57,825 bases of DNA from Martelella radicis (GCF_014196625.1 NZ_JACIDZ010000013.1:114354-172178), one strand, 5' to 3'; numbered from the stretch's first letter, positions 1 through 9,759 are shown. Translations and numbers: made by a program. The notes: generated by a model from the letters alone, not told the origin.

Positions 1-1
1 G

Positions 2-1963
2 TTCGAGGTCAAGAAGGCCGCGCTGACGGTCACAGCCAATAGCGGCTCGATGATCTATGGCGATGCTGTTCCGACGATCGGTTACACGGTGACCGGATGG
101 AAGAACGGTCAGTCCGATGCGCTTCTGACGGACATCGGCGTCACCGCCGATGCGTTTTCGACGTCGGATGTTGGCACAGGCTATAAGACGACGGCTTCCG
201 GAGGAACGCTTTCCGGAAATGCATCCGGCAATTACACGCTGGATTACGTGGACGGCAGCTTCTCGGTTACCCCGCGTGCCCTGAAGATCACGGCCAAGGA
301 CGCGTCAAAGACTTACGGCGATGTCGCCAGCCTGACCGGTTATTCCGTCAATGGCCTTGTCAACGGTGACGAGGTGAACGCCGTAGACCTGACGAGCGTT
401 GGCAGAGCGGCCACCGCCAATGCCGCCTCCTATGACATTGTTGCCTCGGACGCGACGGGCTCGGGTCTTTTGAACTACAAGATCAACTATGTCGACGGCA
501 CATTGACGGTCAACAAGGCCACGCTGACGGTCACGGCCGATAATGGCTCGATGATCTACGGTGATGCCGTGCCGACGATCGGCTACTCTGTCAGCGGCTG
601 GAGAAACGGACAGGACGATGCGCTTCTGACCGGGGTGAACGTTGCCACGAATGCGAGCTCGATCTCCAATGTCGGCAGCACATATTCCACGTTTGCCGCT
701 GGCGGGGAACTGTCCGGCGCGGCCTTCGGCAATTACACGCTCGACTATGTTGATGGCAGTTTCGCTGTGACGCCGCGGGCCTTGACGGTAACGGCATCGG
801 ATGTGGTCAAGACCTATGGCGATACGGCCAGCCTGACCGGCTTCACGACCACCGGGCTCGTCAATGGCGACAGCGTGTCCGCCGTTTCCGAAAAGAGCCT
901 GGGCGCGGATGCCGAAGCTGATGTCGGAAGTTACGATATCATCGCCGGCGGCGCGACGGGCAAGGGTCTTTCGAACTACGTGATCAGCTACGACAAGGGT
1001 ACGTTGACGGTCAACAAGGCGCTGCTGACGGTCACGGCCAATAACGGCTCGATGATCTACGGTGATGCCCTGCCGACGATCGGCTACGCGGTTTCGGGCT
1101 GGAAGAACGGCCAGAACGGGTCGCTGCTTTCCGGGGTTGTCGTGGCCACGGATGCGACCTCTTCTTCCGATGTCGGGGCGGGCTATAGCACCGCCGCTTC
1201 GGGTGGCGCGCTTTCCGGTGCTGCCGCGGGCAATTACGACATCAGCTATGTGGCCGGGTCGATGACGGTCCAGCGCCGTGCGATCACGGTTGCGGCCAAT
1301 GCCGCCGCCAAGACCTATGGCGATCTCGGGCTGTTGAGCTACACGGTCGGCGGCATGGGGCTTGCCAATGGCGATAGCCTTTCGGGCGAGCTTGAAAGCG
1401 CCGGCGTATCCGGTCTTGCGGATGTCGGCTCCTATGCGATTTCGCAAGGCTCGGTGACCGATGCCGCCAATGGCAATTACGCGATCAGCTATGAGGGCAA
1501 CACGCTTGCCGTCACGCCGCGCGCGGTGACCGTGACCGCCAATGATGCGGACAAGGAAGTCGGATTCCCGGCCGGCGCGTTCACCTGGTTCGTCAGCGCG
1601 GGCAATCTCGTCAATGGTGACGCGCTCTCGGGCACGCTTGAAAGCGCCGGCGCGCCGGCCGATGCGCCGGTTGGCGTCTATGCGATTACGGCGGGCAGCC
1701 TGACGGATGCGCAGAACCCCAATTATGCCATCACCTTCGTGCCGGGCGAACTCGAGGTTCTCTCGATCCCTGCGCCGGCGGTCGCGGGCAGTCTGCCGCT
1801 TCCGGAGGCTCAGTTTGGCCCAGGCGGCTTTGCGGGACCGGCAACGCAAATGGCTTTCGGCGGCTCGCAGAACCAGAGCAACCCGTTGATCTTGACGGAT
1901 CCATCGGTGGTTTCGGTTGCCCTTTGCGGGATGGGCGCGCAGACGCTGATTGTCTGCCAGTAA
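2..1963 (+). CDS. TpsA-like exoprotein, C-terminal part with MBG/YDG repeats (5' end outside window)
   Basis: The reading frame is open from the first bases, so the gene starts upstream and only its last 650 or so residues are visible. The sequence is built of bacterial Ig-like MBG/YDG modules: recurring MIYGD or KTYGD, SGNYTLDYV-type strands and LTVTA strands, about 80 residues each and paired into a 167-residue unit. Such modules form long stalks in filamentous-haemagglutinin-like adhesins exported by two-partner secretion. The TpsB pore lies 66 bp downstream, which supports this role. The last 60 residues leave the repeat pattern, are rich in Pro, Gly and Ala, and end with two Cys (CGMGAQTLIVC), possibly a cell-surface anchor. 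Adhesin function is inferred; the N-terminal TPS secretion domain is not in view. Confidence 0.8.
   Translation, partial: FEVKKAALTVTANSGSMIYGDAVPTIGYTVTGWKNGQSDALLTDIGVTADAFSTSDVGTGYKTTASGGTLSGNASGNYTLDYVDGSFSVTPRALKITAKDASKTYGDVASLTGYSVNGLVNGDEVNAVDLTSVGRAATANAASYDIVASDATGSGLLNYKINYVDGTLTVNKATLTVTADNGSMIYGDAVPTIGYSVSGWRNGQDDALLTGVNVATNASSISNVGSTYSTFAAGGELSGAAFGNYTLDYVDGSFAVTPRALTVTASDVVKTYGDTASLTGFTTTGLVNGDSVSAVSEKSLGADAEADVGSYDIIAGGATGKGLSNYVISYDKGTLTVNKALLTVTANNGSMIYGDALPTIGYAVSGWKNGQNGSLLSGVVVATDATSSSDVGAGYSTAASGGALSGAAAGNYDISYVAGSMTVQRRAITVAANAAAKTYGDLGLLSYTVGGMGLANGDSLSGELESAGVSGLADVGSYAISQGSVTDAANGNYAISYEGNTLAVTPRAVTVTANDADKEVGFPAGAFTWFVSAGNLVNGDALSGTLESAGAPADAPVGVYAITAGSLTDAQNPNYAITFVPGELEVLSIPAPAVAGSLPLPEAQFGPGGFAGPATQMAFGGSQNQSNPLILTDPSVVSVALCGMGAQTLIVCQ
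50..1550 (+). repeat. 501-bp tandem repeat within the exoprotein gene
   Basis: The segment beginning ATGATCTA(T/C)GG recurs at 50, 551 and 1052, an exact 501-bp (167-codon) period. The first two units are highly alike and the third diverges after its first module. Exact, in-frame periodicity suggests amplification by recombination, so copy number may vary between strains and assemblies may collapse here. Confidence 0.8.
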
Positions 1964-1986
1964 CGGGATCGACGGATGAATAAATA

Positions 1987-2001
1987 GCCCGCGAAGCGGG
2001 C
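1987..2001 (+). terminator. Short GC hairpin between exoprotein and tpsB genes
   Basis: GCCCGC-GAA-GCGGGC is a perfect 6-bp stem with a 3-nt loop, 23 bp after the exoprotein stop. There is no clean T-tract, so it may only attenuate transcription into tpsB or stabilise the upstream message. Confidence 0.4.
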
Positions 2002-2029
2002 GTGGACTTTTATGCTGGAGTGGGACTGG

Positions 2030-3763
2030 ATGAGAATTTCGATGAACGCCGCGGCGCTGGCAGGCGTGCTTGTGCTCGGCACGCTCCAGACGGGGGCCGC
2101 TTATGCGCAGACCGCCGGCCAGGTGGTCGAGCCCTCCTATGCCCCGCCCGTGATCCGTCAGCCAAGCGGCGGGCTTGTCCTGCCGCAATCGACGGGGCAG
2201 GAAGCGCCGGAAGGGGCGGATCAGCTGTTCGTCACGCCCTCTGGCCTCGATATCGAAGGCGGCCTGCCGGCCCTTGCCGGCGAGACCGCGCGCATTGAGG
2301 CGGAGTTCACCGACAAGCGGGTGAGCGCAGCAGACCTGTTCAGGGCCGCAAACGAGCTCGAGCTTGCCTATATCCGCGCCGGCTATCCGCTGGTGCGCGT
2401 ATCGCTGCCGCCGCAGACGATCGAGGATGGGCAGGAGCTGAAACTGGTGGTCAGCTCAGGCTATGTCGAAGGCGTCGATACCGCCGCTCTGCCAGAGACC
2501 GTGCAGCGCCGGGTGGACGCAGTGATGGCGCCGCTGGTCGATGCCGAGAACCCGAGCGAGAAGGAAATCGAGCGCCGTCTGCTTCTGGCCGGAGACACGC
2601 CCGGCTATGACATGACGTCCACCCTGAAGCGCGGGGATACGCCCGGCGGCACGCTGCTGGCGCTTTCCGGCCGTTACGATCCGGTGACCGGCTTTATCGG
2701 CGTTGCCAATGACCTGACGGAAGAGCTTGGCGACTATTCGATCAGCGCCGGCGTCAATTTCAACAATCTCCTGGGCCTCGGCGAGGTCGGCTATCTGCAG
2801 GTCGGCGGCTGGCCGGGCTTCTCGGAGGGCAATTTTTTCTCCGACGATCCGCGCAACCGCCAGATCGTGGCCGGCTTCACCCTGCCAATGGGCACCAACG
2901 GCGTCTGGCTCAATGTCGAGGGCGTCGACAGCCGCACGCGTTCCGATACCGGGCTTGGTTATGACCTGCCCGACCATTACCAGCGGCTTTCGACCAATCT
3001 CGGATATGACTGGCTGAGAAGCCGCGCCGCCAATGCGTCGACCACCATCAGCTTCGATATTGTCGATGAGGAGCAGACATTCAGGTCGCCTGTGCTTACC
3101 ACGCCGTTCACGCTGGACCGGCTGCGGGTGATCCGGCTGACCCAGTCCGGCGATTATTTCTTCACCTCCGGCGCAAGGGTTGCGGGCTCGGCGACGCTGT
3201 CGCTCGGTCTCGACGGGCTTGGGGCCTATCAGCCGACGGCGGCACTGCCGATGTCGCGCGATGGCGCGGAGCCGGATTTCCAGAGGCTGAAGGCCGAGGG
3301 TAGCTATCTTCAGCCACTCGGCGATCTCTTCAATCTGTCGCTGACAGCCAAGGCGCAGACCTCGTTCGGCAAGCCGCTGGCCTCGTCGGAACAGATGGGC
3401 CTTGGCGGGCTCAACTGGGTCTCGGCCTATATGGTGAGTGAGATCGAGGCGGATACCGGCGCGGCCATGCGCGCCGAATTTGCCTATCCGAACACGTTCC
3501 GGCCGTTTGAAAGCCATACCGGCTTTGCAATTTCGGCAAACCCCTACGTGTTTGCCGCAGGTGGCATCGCCAGGCTCGAACAGCCGACCGTGCTGGAAGA
3601 CGAGATCACCCGCGCGGGCGCCTTCGGCGTCGGCGTGCGCTTCGCCGCCGCCGAGATCGACAGCCCCTATGACGGCAGCCTCACGCTCGAATACGCCCAT
3701 GGCGCCAGCAATGCAGATGGCGATGCCAACCGCTTCAACCTCAGCTTCGTAACAAGGTTCTGA
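2030..3763 (+). CDS. TpsB/ShlB/FhaC-family two-partner secretion transporter
   Basis: Outer-membrane beta-barrel that exports the partner exoprotein. Residues 1-26 form a signal peptide (hydrophobic core, AYA-Q cleavage site). A proline-rich linker follows, then a POTRA domain at about residues 65-150 (LFVTPSGLDIEGG to VVSSGYVEGVD), and the remaining 420 residues are an amphipathic barrel ending in aromatic F (FVTRF), the usual outer-membrane C-terminal signature. At 577 aa it has the normal family length. The ATG at 2030 is chosen because it opens directly on the signal peptide and has GGAG upstream; an ATG six codons earlier (2012) is possible. It lies directly behind the MBG-repeat exoprotein, the expected substrate. 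Confidence 0.85.
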   Translation: MRISMNAAALAGVLVLGTLQTGAAYAQTAGQVVEPSYAPPVIRQPSGGLVLPQSTGQEAPEGADQLFVTPSGLDIEGGLPALAGETARIEAEFTDKRVSAADLFRAANELELAYIRAGYPLVRVSLPPQTIEDGQELKLVVSSGYVEGVDTAALPETVQRRVDAVMAPLVDAENPSEKEIERRLLLAGDTPGYDMTSTLKRGDTPGGTLLALSGRYDPVTGFIGVANDLTEELGDYSISAGVNFNNLLGLGEVGYLQVGGWPGFSEGNFFSDDPRNRQIVAGFTLPMGTNGVWLNVEGVDSRTRSDTGLGYDLPDHYQRLSTNLGYDWLRSRAANASTTISFDIVDEEQTFRSPVLTTPFTLDRLRVIRLTQSGDYFFTSGARVAGSATLSLGLDGLGAYQPTAALPMSRDGAEPDFQRLKAEGSYLQPLGDLFNLSLTAKAQTSFGKPLASSEQMGLGGLNWVSAYMVSEIEADTGAAMRAEFAYPNTFRPFESHTGFAISANPYVFAAGGIARLEQPTVLEDEITRAGAFGVGVRFAAAEIDSPYDGSLTLEYAHGASNADGDANRFNLSFVTRF

Positions 3764-4094
3764 TCCGGCCGGGTTTTGTTGCAGTTGTCGAGCCTGCATG
3801 CGTGTTCGTGGCTGCGCCGAACGTTGAAAATCCGCAGACCGCGGACACAGCTCAGAGTGTCAAGCGGTTGTTTCGAAAGGTACGTCAAAGCAACCTTCTT
3901 CAAGGACGTATCGCTGTTTGGGAGTGCGAACAGCGACATATTGCGCTTCCAGGTGATCCAGCGAGCGGAAGACGAAACCAAGGGGCAGTGATGGGCAGGC
4001 CCGCCGCCGAGGCTACTTGCGCTTCAGCTTATCTTTCGTCAAGCTACGAGAAGAAAATAGGTGTCGGCAGTACTGCTTCCATAGGGAGACTTTT
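3764..4094. other. Intergenic stretch, no gene recognised
   Basis: 331 bp between tpsB and the AraC-type regulator. Short open frames occur but show no family resemblance, no good ribosome site and no shared composition with neighbouring genes. No repeat, tRNA or strong hairpin was seen. Confidence 0.5.
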
Positions 4095-5132
4095 TTGCCA
4101 GAAGAGACCAGAACCGGGCCAATCGGTGAGGATTTGATCCCACGCGATTCGTTCTCTAGCACCGATTACGGACAGTGGCGGGAAGCCATTAGTCAGCTTT
4201 ACGTACCCACTCGTGACGACGCGTTCAGGCGTCCGTTTCGGGTCGACATGAATAGCTTCATGCTGGGGATCGGGACACTAGGTCGCTGTATAAGCGTTGA
4301 ACAGCCCTTCTCGCGCAGCCGTGCCCAGATCGGCCGAGACGGCATCGACAACTACATGGTTCAGATATTCCGAAAAGGGCGGTGCCATGCCCGCGCGCCG
4401 GGCGGCGATATCACGCTTGATGCCGGCGACATCTGTATTTTCGATAACACCGAACCCCTCGACACCGTCAATGAGGACTTTGACCTCATGGCGCTCGCCA
4501 TTCCGCGCAGCAGGCTCGCTCCGTTGCTGCATGATCCGGACGGACAGCACTATCGTCGCGTCCGCGGCGACATTCCGCTCGCCCGCCTTTTCCGTTCTCA
4601 TGTTATGGATGTCTATCGCATCGCGCCTACCATGAAGGCGGAGGACGGGCCGCAGGTTTTTTCGGCGCTCGTCCATTTCCTCGCTGCTGTCATCAACGGC
4701 GGCAGGGACCTCACCGGCGACCAGAAGACCTTGCTGCGAAAGAGTTTGATGCAGGAGGTGCGCCAGCATATCGACAACAACCTCGATAGCGACAAACTCA
4801 CGGTGGAGGACATCTCTGCACGGTTCGGGATGTCGCGCTCCCGGCTCTATGCCCACTTCGAACCGCATGGTGGCGTCGCCGCCTTCGTGCGTCAGCGACG
4901 TCTGGCGGCGGCTTATCAGAAGCTTACCGATCCGCTGGCGCCGCAACCCAAGATCAACATCGTCGCTACGTCGGTGGGGTTCCAATCCGAGAGCGCCTTC
5001 ATTAAGGCTTTTCGCCGGCAATACGGAATGACGCCGGGCGAAGCCAAGCGCCAGCCGCTTGTGGGCGCCGCGCTCTCCCCAAACGCCGCCGCATCCAAAT
5101 ATATCTGGTCCGACTGGTATACGCGCCTCTGA
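4095..5132 (+). CDS. AraC-family transcriptional regulator
   Basis: Predicted DNA-binding activator of 345 aa. The N-terminal 200 residues form a cupin-like AraC-binding domain (the DAGDICIFDNTEPL stretch is typical of the AraC_binding_2 class). The C-terminal 100 residues hold the two helix-turn-helix motifs: VEDISARFGMSRSRLYAHF, then IATSVGF-type and FIKAFRRQYGMTPGEAKR. The start is taken as TTG at 4095 because GGGAG lies 7 bp upstream and the protein then has the usual family length; longer in-frame starts lack a ribosome site. The target is unknown. It is an orphan between the secretion pair and the first sugar importer, about 1 kb from the importer, so control of that importer is only a guess. 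Confidence 0.8.
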   Translation: MPEETRTGPIGEDLIPRDSFSSTDYGQWREAISQLYVPTRDDAFRRPFRVDMNSFMLGIGTLGRCISVEQPFSRSRAQIGRDGIDNYMVQIFRKGRCHARAPGGDITLDAGDICIFDNTEPLDTVNEDFDLMALAIPRSRLAPLLHDPDGQHYRRVRGDIPLARLFRSHVMDVYRIAPTMKAEDGPQVFSALVHFLAAVINGGRDLTGDQKTLLRKSLMQEVRQHIDNNLDSDKLTVEDISARFGMSRSRLYAHFEPHGGVAAFVRQRRLAAAYQKLTDPLAPQPKINIVATSVGFQSESAFIKAFRRQYGMTPGEAKRQPLVGAALSPNAAASKYIWSDWYTRL

Positions 5133-5451
5133 GACGGACCGGCGCAGTGCCGGAGAATGTCATTTCAGGACGTTCGACACATAATTAAGGACGTTCGAGC
5201 GATACAAGGTGTTTTTCTTCCGTTAGTCAGAATGTGGATCCGATGGGCAGCGATTGCGAATGCTCATGGAGAGCCCACGGGACCGGAGATGTGAAATGCC
5301 AGCTACCGCAAAGAGGAGAGGGCGCGCTTTTTCGAGGTGCTCGCGGTTTGGCTGGCGTCCGACCGGTGCGGTGCCTCGGCCGTGTCCTTTTCTTTGAATT
5401 CGCAGGAAAAATTCGCAGCTACTGCCAAACCTTGACGGCCCTATCACAAAA
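5133..5451. other. Intergenic stretch with a possible decayed reading frame
   Basis: 319 bp without a supported gene. A frame from about 5298 to 5440 reads as plausible protein (KEERARFFEVLAVWLASD and onward) but lacks a start codon and has a stop just upstream, so it may be a gene remnant. A short GC hairpin (CCGGC/GCCGG) follows the AraC gene near 5143-5155 without a T-run. Confidence 0.35.
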
Positions 5452-5688
5452 ATGACTTTCAACGACAGATTTCAGCCTTCCAGATCCGGCCGCTCGAACA
5501 GGAGGGCTTTGCGCCTCTTCGTCTGTTCTTGCGGTCATAAATTGCGTTTCGGGAGGTCGTTCTGTGGTCGGTGCGGCCGTGATACGCCTGTTTACAATCG
5601 GCGCTGGCCCCTTTGGCTGGTTTGTTTCCTCATCTTTGTTTTCGCTTTGCTTTTATTACCGCTCTTGTTCAAAACTTTATTGCAGTAG
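5452..5688 (+). CDS. Small zinc-ribbon membrane protein
   Basis: 78 aa. A basic N-terminus is followed by a compact cysteine set, C25-x-C27-G and C38-x2-C41-G, typical of a one-metal zinc ribbon, and then by one hydrophobic segment at about residues 54-76. This gives a cytoplasmic zinc knuckle on a single C-terminal membrane anchor. No family is recognised. The Shine-Dalgarno sequence is weak, so translation is uncertain, but the ordered Cys pairs and clean membrane segment are unlikely in a chance frame. Confidence 0.45.
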   Translation: MTFNDRFQPSRSGRSNRRALRLFVCSCGHKLRFGRSFCGRCGRDTPVYNRRWPLWLVCFLIFVFALLLLPLLFKTLLQ

Positions 5689-6181
5689 AAGCTTAAATGT
5701 AAATCTGCGAAGGCGTTCGATGCTGGTCGGCGCTTTAAGACCTTGGAATATTAAAGTTTGCGAGGTCCCGAAACCACACCGAATGACATCGTCAATCTGC
5801 CTTCGGCCCAATGCCGTTCATTTCGGAGCGCAATATTTTGTAAAAATTAACAAATCAATGTCGCTACACAAGAGAAACAACGGGGCGCAGGAACATATCC
5901 CTTCAAGACCTTTGATACCAAGCATTTTCTTACAGCAATCCTAGGTGCCAGCTCGCTGGGTGGATGCGAGCCTGTGATAGCCTTGCGTGACGTAGGCCAA
6001 TGCTTCGATTTGAAATTGAGCTAGATCTGCGGTAACGCTCGTGAGGTAAAATGACATCGTGAGATTCCGTAAGGGAGGACGGACTTCAAGTGATGCCCAG
6101 TTCGACAAACTACGCTTTCTTCTCGCACCCCCCATGTTCTCTTTGCAGCAAGCACGCAGCAGGACGCTTACAGGTGCTTTC
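5689..6181. other. AT-richer intergenic region upstream of the first sugar importer
   Basis: 493 bp with no supported coding frame. It is richer in A+T than its flanks, especially near 5700-5900, and presumably contains the promoter of the downstream ABC operon. No operator was found that matches the repeat shared by the second sugar locus. Confidence 0.4.
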
Positions 6182-7705
6182 ATGAAGGCATCCCCGCTTC
6201 TTCAAATGGAGGCCATCTCAAAGACCTTTGGTCCGGTGAAGGCGCTTTCCGATGTTGCGATGACCGCGTATGGCGGTGAGGTTCATGCGCTCATGGGCGA
6301 GAACGGCGCGGGCAAATCCACCCTGATGAAAATTCTTTCCGGTGCTTATGTCCCGGACAAGGGCGGCTCTATTCTGGTTGGCGGAGAAGCAATGCCGACC
6401 GGCAACCCGAAAGCGGCCAAGGCGCGTGGCGTGGCGGTGATCTACCAGGAACTGTCGCTTGCGCCCAATCTGACAGTTGCCGAAAATATCTTTCTGGGAG
6501 CGGAGCGTGCGCGGGCAGGTATCGTCGATCGTGCCGAAATGCGGGCCGCGACAAGGCCTATTCTGAAGCGGCTTGGCGTTGACTTTTCTCCGTCGACGAT
6601 TGTTGGTCATCTGTCGCTTGGCGAACGGCAGTTGGTGGAGATCGCGCGCGCCATGTCCGCCAATGCCCGCATCATTGTCATGGACGAGCCGACCACCTCG
6701 CTTTCGAGTCACGAGACGGAGCGCCTGTTCGATGTGATTGCCGCACTGAAGGCAGATGGCATCGCCATCATTTATATCAGCCACCGCATGGATGAAATCT
6801 ACCGGCTTTCCGACCGATGCTCGGTGCTGCGCGACGGCCACTATATCGGCACGCTTGAGCGCAACGAACTGAGCGCGGAGCGCCTGATTTCGATGATGGT
6901 CGGCCGCGAGCTTTCATCTTTCTATACCAAGGAACATGTCGACTACGGCGAAGATACCGAGGTCATTCTCGAGGTGCAGAACATGAGCGCCGGGTCCAAG
7001 GTGAAAGACTGCTCCTTCCGCGTGCGTAAGGGCGAGGTTCTCGGTATTGCAGGGCTTGTCGGGTCAGGCCGCACGGAACTGGCGCGTCTGATCTACGGCG
7101 CCGACAAGGCAAGTGCCGGTAAGGTTTTCCTGAACGGTCGCGAAGTGACGCCGCACAGCCCCGGGGCAGCTCTTGCCGAGGGCATCGTCTACCTGACCGA
7201 AGACCGCAAGCAGCTTGGTCTTTTTCTTGATATGACGATTGCCGACAACATCAACGTCAGCGTGATGGGGAAGGATTCCGGTCCGGGCGGCATTCGTAAT
7301 TTTCGTGCGGCACGCGATCGAGCGAAGCATCAGTTCGAGGCGCTTTCCATCCGCGCGCATTCGCCGTTCGCGAATGTCGGATCGCTTTCGGGCGGCAACC
7401 AGCAAAAGGTGCTGCTTGGCCGGCTGTTGGAAGTGCACCCCAAGGTCATCATTCTGGATGAGCCGACGCGTGGTGTCGATGTCGGGGCGAAATCGGAGAT
7501 CTATAGGATCATTGATGAACTGGCGGGGCAGGGACTTGCCATCATCATGATCTCCAGCGAATTGCCGGAAATCATCAACGTGGCAGACCGTGCAATCGTT
7601 ATGCGCGAGGGCAGTATTGCAGGTGAGGTCAGGTCCGCTGCCGGCAAGCCTATCGAGCAGGAAGCAATCATGCGGTTGTCGACCGGAACACGGGCGGCCG
7701 CCTGA
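6182..7705 (+). CDS. Sugar ABC transporter ATPase, RbsA/MglA type (importer 1)
   Basis: Energises uptake of a sugar. The 507-aa protein has the two fused nucleotide-binding domains of the CUT2 family. The first carries Walker [10 protein letters not shown] (39-47), signature LSLGERQ and Walker [13 protein letters not shown]. The second has the degenerate Walker A typical of the family (GLVGSGRTE) with LSGGNQQKV and [16 protein letters not shown] 6182 opens directly on the domain; the frame extends upstream without conserved content. It is the first gene of a three-gene operon with the permease (32-bp gap) and binding protein. The substrate cannot be read from sequence; the ribose/xylose/galactose class is most likely. 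Confidence 0.9.
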   Translation: MKASPLLQMEAISKTFGPVKALSDVAMTAYGGEVHALMGENGAGKSTLMKILSGAYVPDKGGSILVGGEAMPTGNPKAAKARGVAVIYQELSLAPNLTVAENIFLGAERARAGIVDRAEMRAATRPILKRLGVDFSPSTIVGHLSLGERQLVEIARAMSANARIIVMDEPTTSLSSHETERLFDVIAALKADGIAIIYISHRMDEIYRLSDRCSVLRDGHYIGTLERNELSAERLISMMVGRELSSFYTKEHVDYGEDTEVILEVQNMSAGSKVKDCSFRVRKGEVLGIAGLVGSGRTELARLIYGADKASAGKVFLNGREVTPHSPGAALAEGIVYLTEDRKQLGLFLDMTIADNINVSVMGKDSGPGGIRNFRAARDRAKHQFEALSIRAHSPFANVGSLSGGNQQKVLLGRLLEVHPKVIILDEPTRGVDVGAKSEIYRIIDELAGQGLAIIMISSELPEIINVADRAIVMREGSIAGEVRSAAGKPIEQEAIMRLSTGTRAAA

Positions 7706-7737
7706 AGCGGGAAGGCCGAAAGGCCGGGGAGACGAGT

Positions 7738-8721
7738 ATGAGAGAAGCCGGGAGCGGATCGTCAGGACGCAGATCCCTGAATGTCAGCGCATTGGCAAAG
7801 ACGGTAGGCATGCTGCCGGTGCTGATCCTGCTTGCAATCGGGTTTCAGTTGCTGACTGGCAAATTCCTTGCCGTCAACAACCTGTCGATCGTGCTGCAGC
7901 AGGCATCGATCAACATCGTGCTGGCAGCGGGCATGACCTTCGTGATCCTGACAGGCGGCATCGACCTTTCGGTTGGTTCCATCCTAGCAGCGTCCGCCAT
8001 GGCAGCGGTGATTTTTTCGCTGATGCCGGAACTTGGTTGGCTCGGCGTGCCGGGGGGGCTAGGTCTTGGCCTGGTCTTCGGGCTTGCCAACGGCGCGCTT
8101 GTCTCCTTGTTGCAGCTGCCGCCCTTCATCGTGACCCTTGGATCATTAACAGCGGTGCGTGGGGTTGCGCGGCTGATGGGTAATGACACGACCGTCTTTA
8201 ACGGAGATTTACCGTTCGCGATTATCGGCAACGGGGATATCTTCGGCGTGCCCATTCTCGCTTTGCTGGCGCTGGCCGTCATTCTCGTGTCTTGGTTCAT
8301 TCTCCGCCGTACCGTTCTCGGCACCTGGATTTATGCCGTGGGCGGAAATCAGGAGGCTGCACGGCTGACGGGCATCAAGGTTCCGGTCGTCTTGCTATTC
8401 GTCTATGGCTTCTCCGGCCTGATGGCCGGTCTCGGCGGCGTCATGTCCGCCGCCCGCCTTTATGCTGCCAATGGTCTTCAACTCGGTCAATCCTACGAGC
8501 TTGATGCGATCGCCGCCGTCATTCTGGGAGGAACGAGCTTCGTCGGTGGCGTCGGCTCTATTTGGGGTACGTTGATCGGTGCGCTGATCATCGCTGTCCT
8601 TTCGAACGGCCTCATTCTGACAGGAACGTCCGATATCTGGCAGTTCATCATCAAAGGCCTCGTGATCATTGCCGCCGTGACGCTTGATCGGTTCCGCGGC
8701 AAGAGTTCCGGCACGACCTGA
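7738..8721 (+). CDS. Sugar ABC transporter permease, RbsC type (importer 1)
   Basis: Inner-membrane channel subunit of CUT2 class, 327 aa with 8-10 hydrophobic segments. It contains the family-typical GMTFVILTGGIDLSVGS motif near residue 65 and the cytoplasmic loop NQEAARLTGIKV that contacts the ATPase. C-terminal family signatures (AAVILGGTSFVGGVGS) are intact. It lies between its ATPase and binding-protein genes with gaps of 32 and 45 bp, so co-transcription is expected. Confidence 0.9.
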   Translation: MREAGSGSSGRRSLNVSALAKTVGMLPVLILLAIGFQLLTGKFLAVNNLSIVLQQASINIVLAAGMTFVILTGGIDLSVGSILAASAMAAVIFSLMPELGWLGVPGGLGLGLVFGLANGALVSLLQLPPFIVTLGSLTAVRGVARLMGNDTTVFNGDLPFAIIGNGDIFGVPILALLALAVILVSWFILRRTVLGTWIYAVGGNQEAARLTGIKVPVVLLFVYGFSGLMAGLGGVMSAARLYAANGLQLGQSYELDAIAAVILGGTSFVGGVGSIWGTLIGALIIAVLSNGLILTGTSDIWQFIIKGLVIIAAVTLDRFRGKSSGTT

Positions 8722-8766
8722 CCCGTGCCAGAAAACCTGAAAAAAACCAAAGTGGAGGATGACTAT

Positions 8767-9720
8767 ATGCGCATTTCGAAAAAGATTCTTTTTGCCGGAG
8801 CTGCAGCGCTTGCCATAACGGCCGGCAGCCTTTCCGCCCAGGCTGAAGACAAGCCCCTGAACAGCATCGGCATTTCCGTCGGTCTTCTGGGGAACCCCTT
8901 CTTCGTCGCAACCATCCAGGGCATTGAGGATCGCGCCCGCGAAATCAACCCGGATGTTGAAATCACATCGGTTTCCGCCGATTACGACCTCAATAAGCAG
9001 GTTAGCCAAATCGACAGCTTCATCGCAAAGGGCGTGGACATCATCATGCTGAATGCGGTTGACGACACTGCGATTGCGCCTGCGGTGCAGCGTGCGAAGA
9101 AAGCGGGGATAACCGTTGCGGCCTTTGACGTGTCAGCGCCTGGCGCTGATGTCACGGTCATGACGGACAATATCGCCGCCGGCGAGAAAGCCTGCCAGTA
9201 CATCGTCGATGCGCTCAACGGCAAAGGCAATGTCGCCATCATCAAAGGCCCTTCCTCGTCGTCGCTGAACGACCGGTTTACCGGCTGCATGGACGTATTT
9301 GAGGCCAATGACGGCATCAATGTCGTCTCCAACGACCAGAATGGCGGCGCGGCTCGCGAAGGCGGCATGAACGTGATGCAGGGGCTGCTGACCCGTTATT
9401 CCGATCTCGACGCTGTCTTCGGCGCGAATGACCCGATGGCACTCGGCGCCCAGCTTGCAGCCAAGCAGCTTGGTCGTGATGTCATCATTACCGGTGTCGA
9501 CGGTGCGCCGGACACCGAGAAATCATTGAAGGACCCCAACTCGCTCCTCAAGGCTTCCGCATCGCAGGACCCCTATGTGATGGCAGGCGAGGCACTGGAA
9601 CTTGGTTACAAGTTCTTCAACGGCGAGGAGATCGAGGAGACTACGGTTCTGCTTGAACCCGAGCTCATCACGGCTGACAACATCGACAGCTATAAGGGCT
9701 GGACAGCCAAGCGCGACTGA
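8767..9720 (+). CDS. Periplasmic sugar-binding protein, RbsB-like (importer 1)
   Basis: 317-aa solute-binding protein that delivers sugar to the importer. Residues 1-26 form a signal peptide cut after AQA; the mature part is a Peripla_BP_4 fold beginning with a SIGISVGLLGNPFF strand and containing a DD(T)AIAPAVQ helix and a hinge DAVFGANDPMALGA. ATG 8767 is chosen because GTGGAGG precedes it and the signal peptide begins there. The gene order ATPase-permease-binding protein places it last, before a strong terminator. Confidence 0.88.
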   Translation: MRISKKILFAGAAALAITAGSLSAQAEDKPLNSIGISVGLLGNPFFVATIQGIEDRAREINPDVEITSVSADYDLNKQVSQIDSFIAKGVDIIMLNAVDDTAIAPAVQRAKKAGITVAAFDVSAPGADVTVMTDNIAAGEKACQYIVDALNGKGNVAIIKGPSSSSLNDRFTGCMDVFEANDGINVVSNDQNGGAAREGGMNVMQGLLTRYSDLDAVFGANDPMALGAQLAAKQLGRDVIITGVDGAPDTEKSLKDPNSLLKASASQDPYVMAGEALELGYKFFNGEEIEETTVLLEPELITADNIDSYKGWTAKRD

Positions 9721-9727
9721 TAGAGTG

Positions 9728-9759
9728 GCGAGCCATGTCGAATCGTCGACATGGCTCGC
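9728..9759 (+). terminator. Rho-independent-type terminator of importer 1 operon
   Basis: A perfect 14-bp stem (GCGAGCCATGTCGA and its complement) with a 4-nt ATCG loop starts 8 bp after the binding-protein stop and runs into TTCTTCTT. The length of stem makes termination very likely. Confidence 0.85.

Noticed and set aside
305-2188. Long minus-strand open frame opposite the exoprotein gene
   Set aside because: Antisense shadow of the repeat gene; its apparent repetitiveness simply mirrors the 501-bp repeat.
2456-3799. Minus-strand open frame opposite tpsB
   Set aside because: Shadow frame; the plus strand has a signal peptide, POTRA domain and barrel.
5234-5455. Plus-strand 73-codon frame before the zinc-ribbon gene
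   Set aside because: No ribosome site, no domain, and composition unlike the neighbouring genes.
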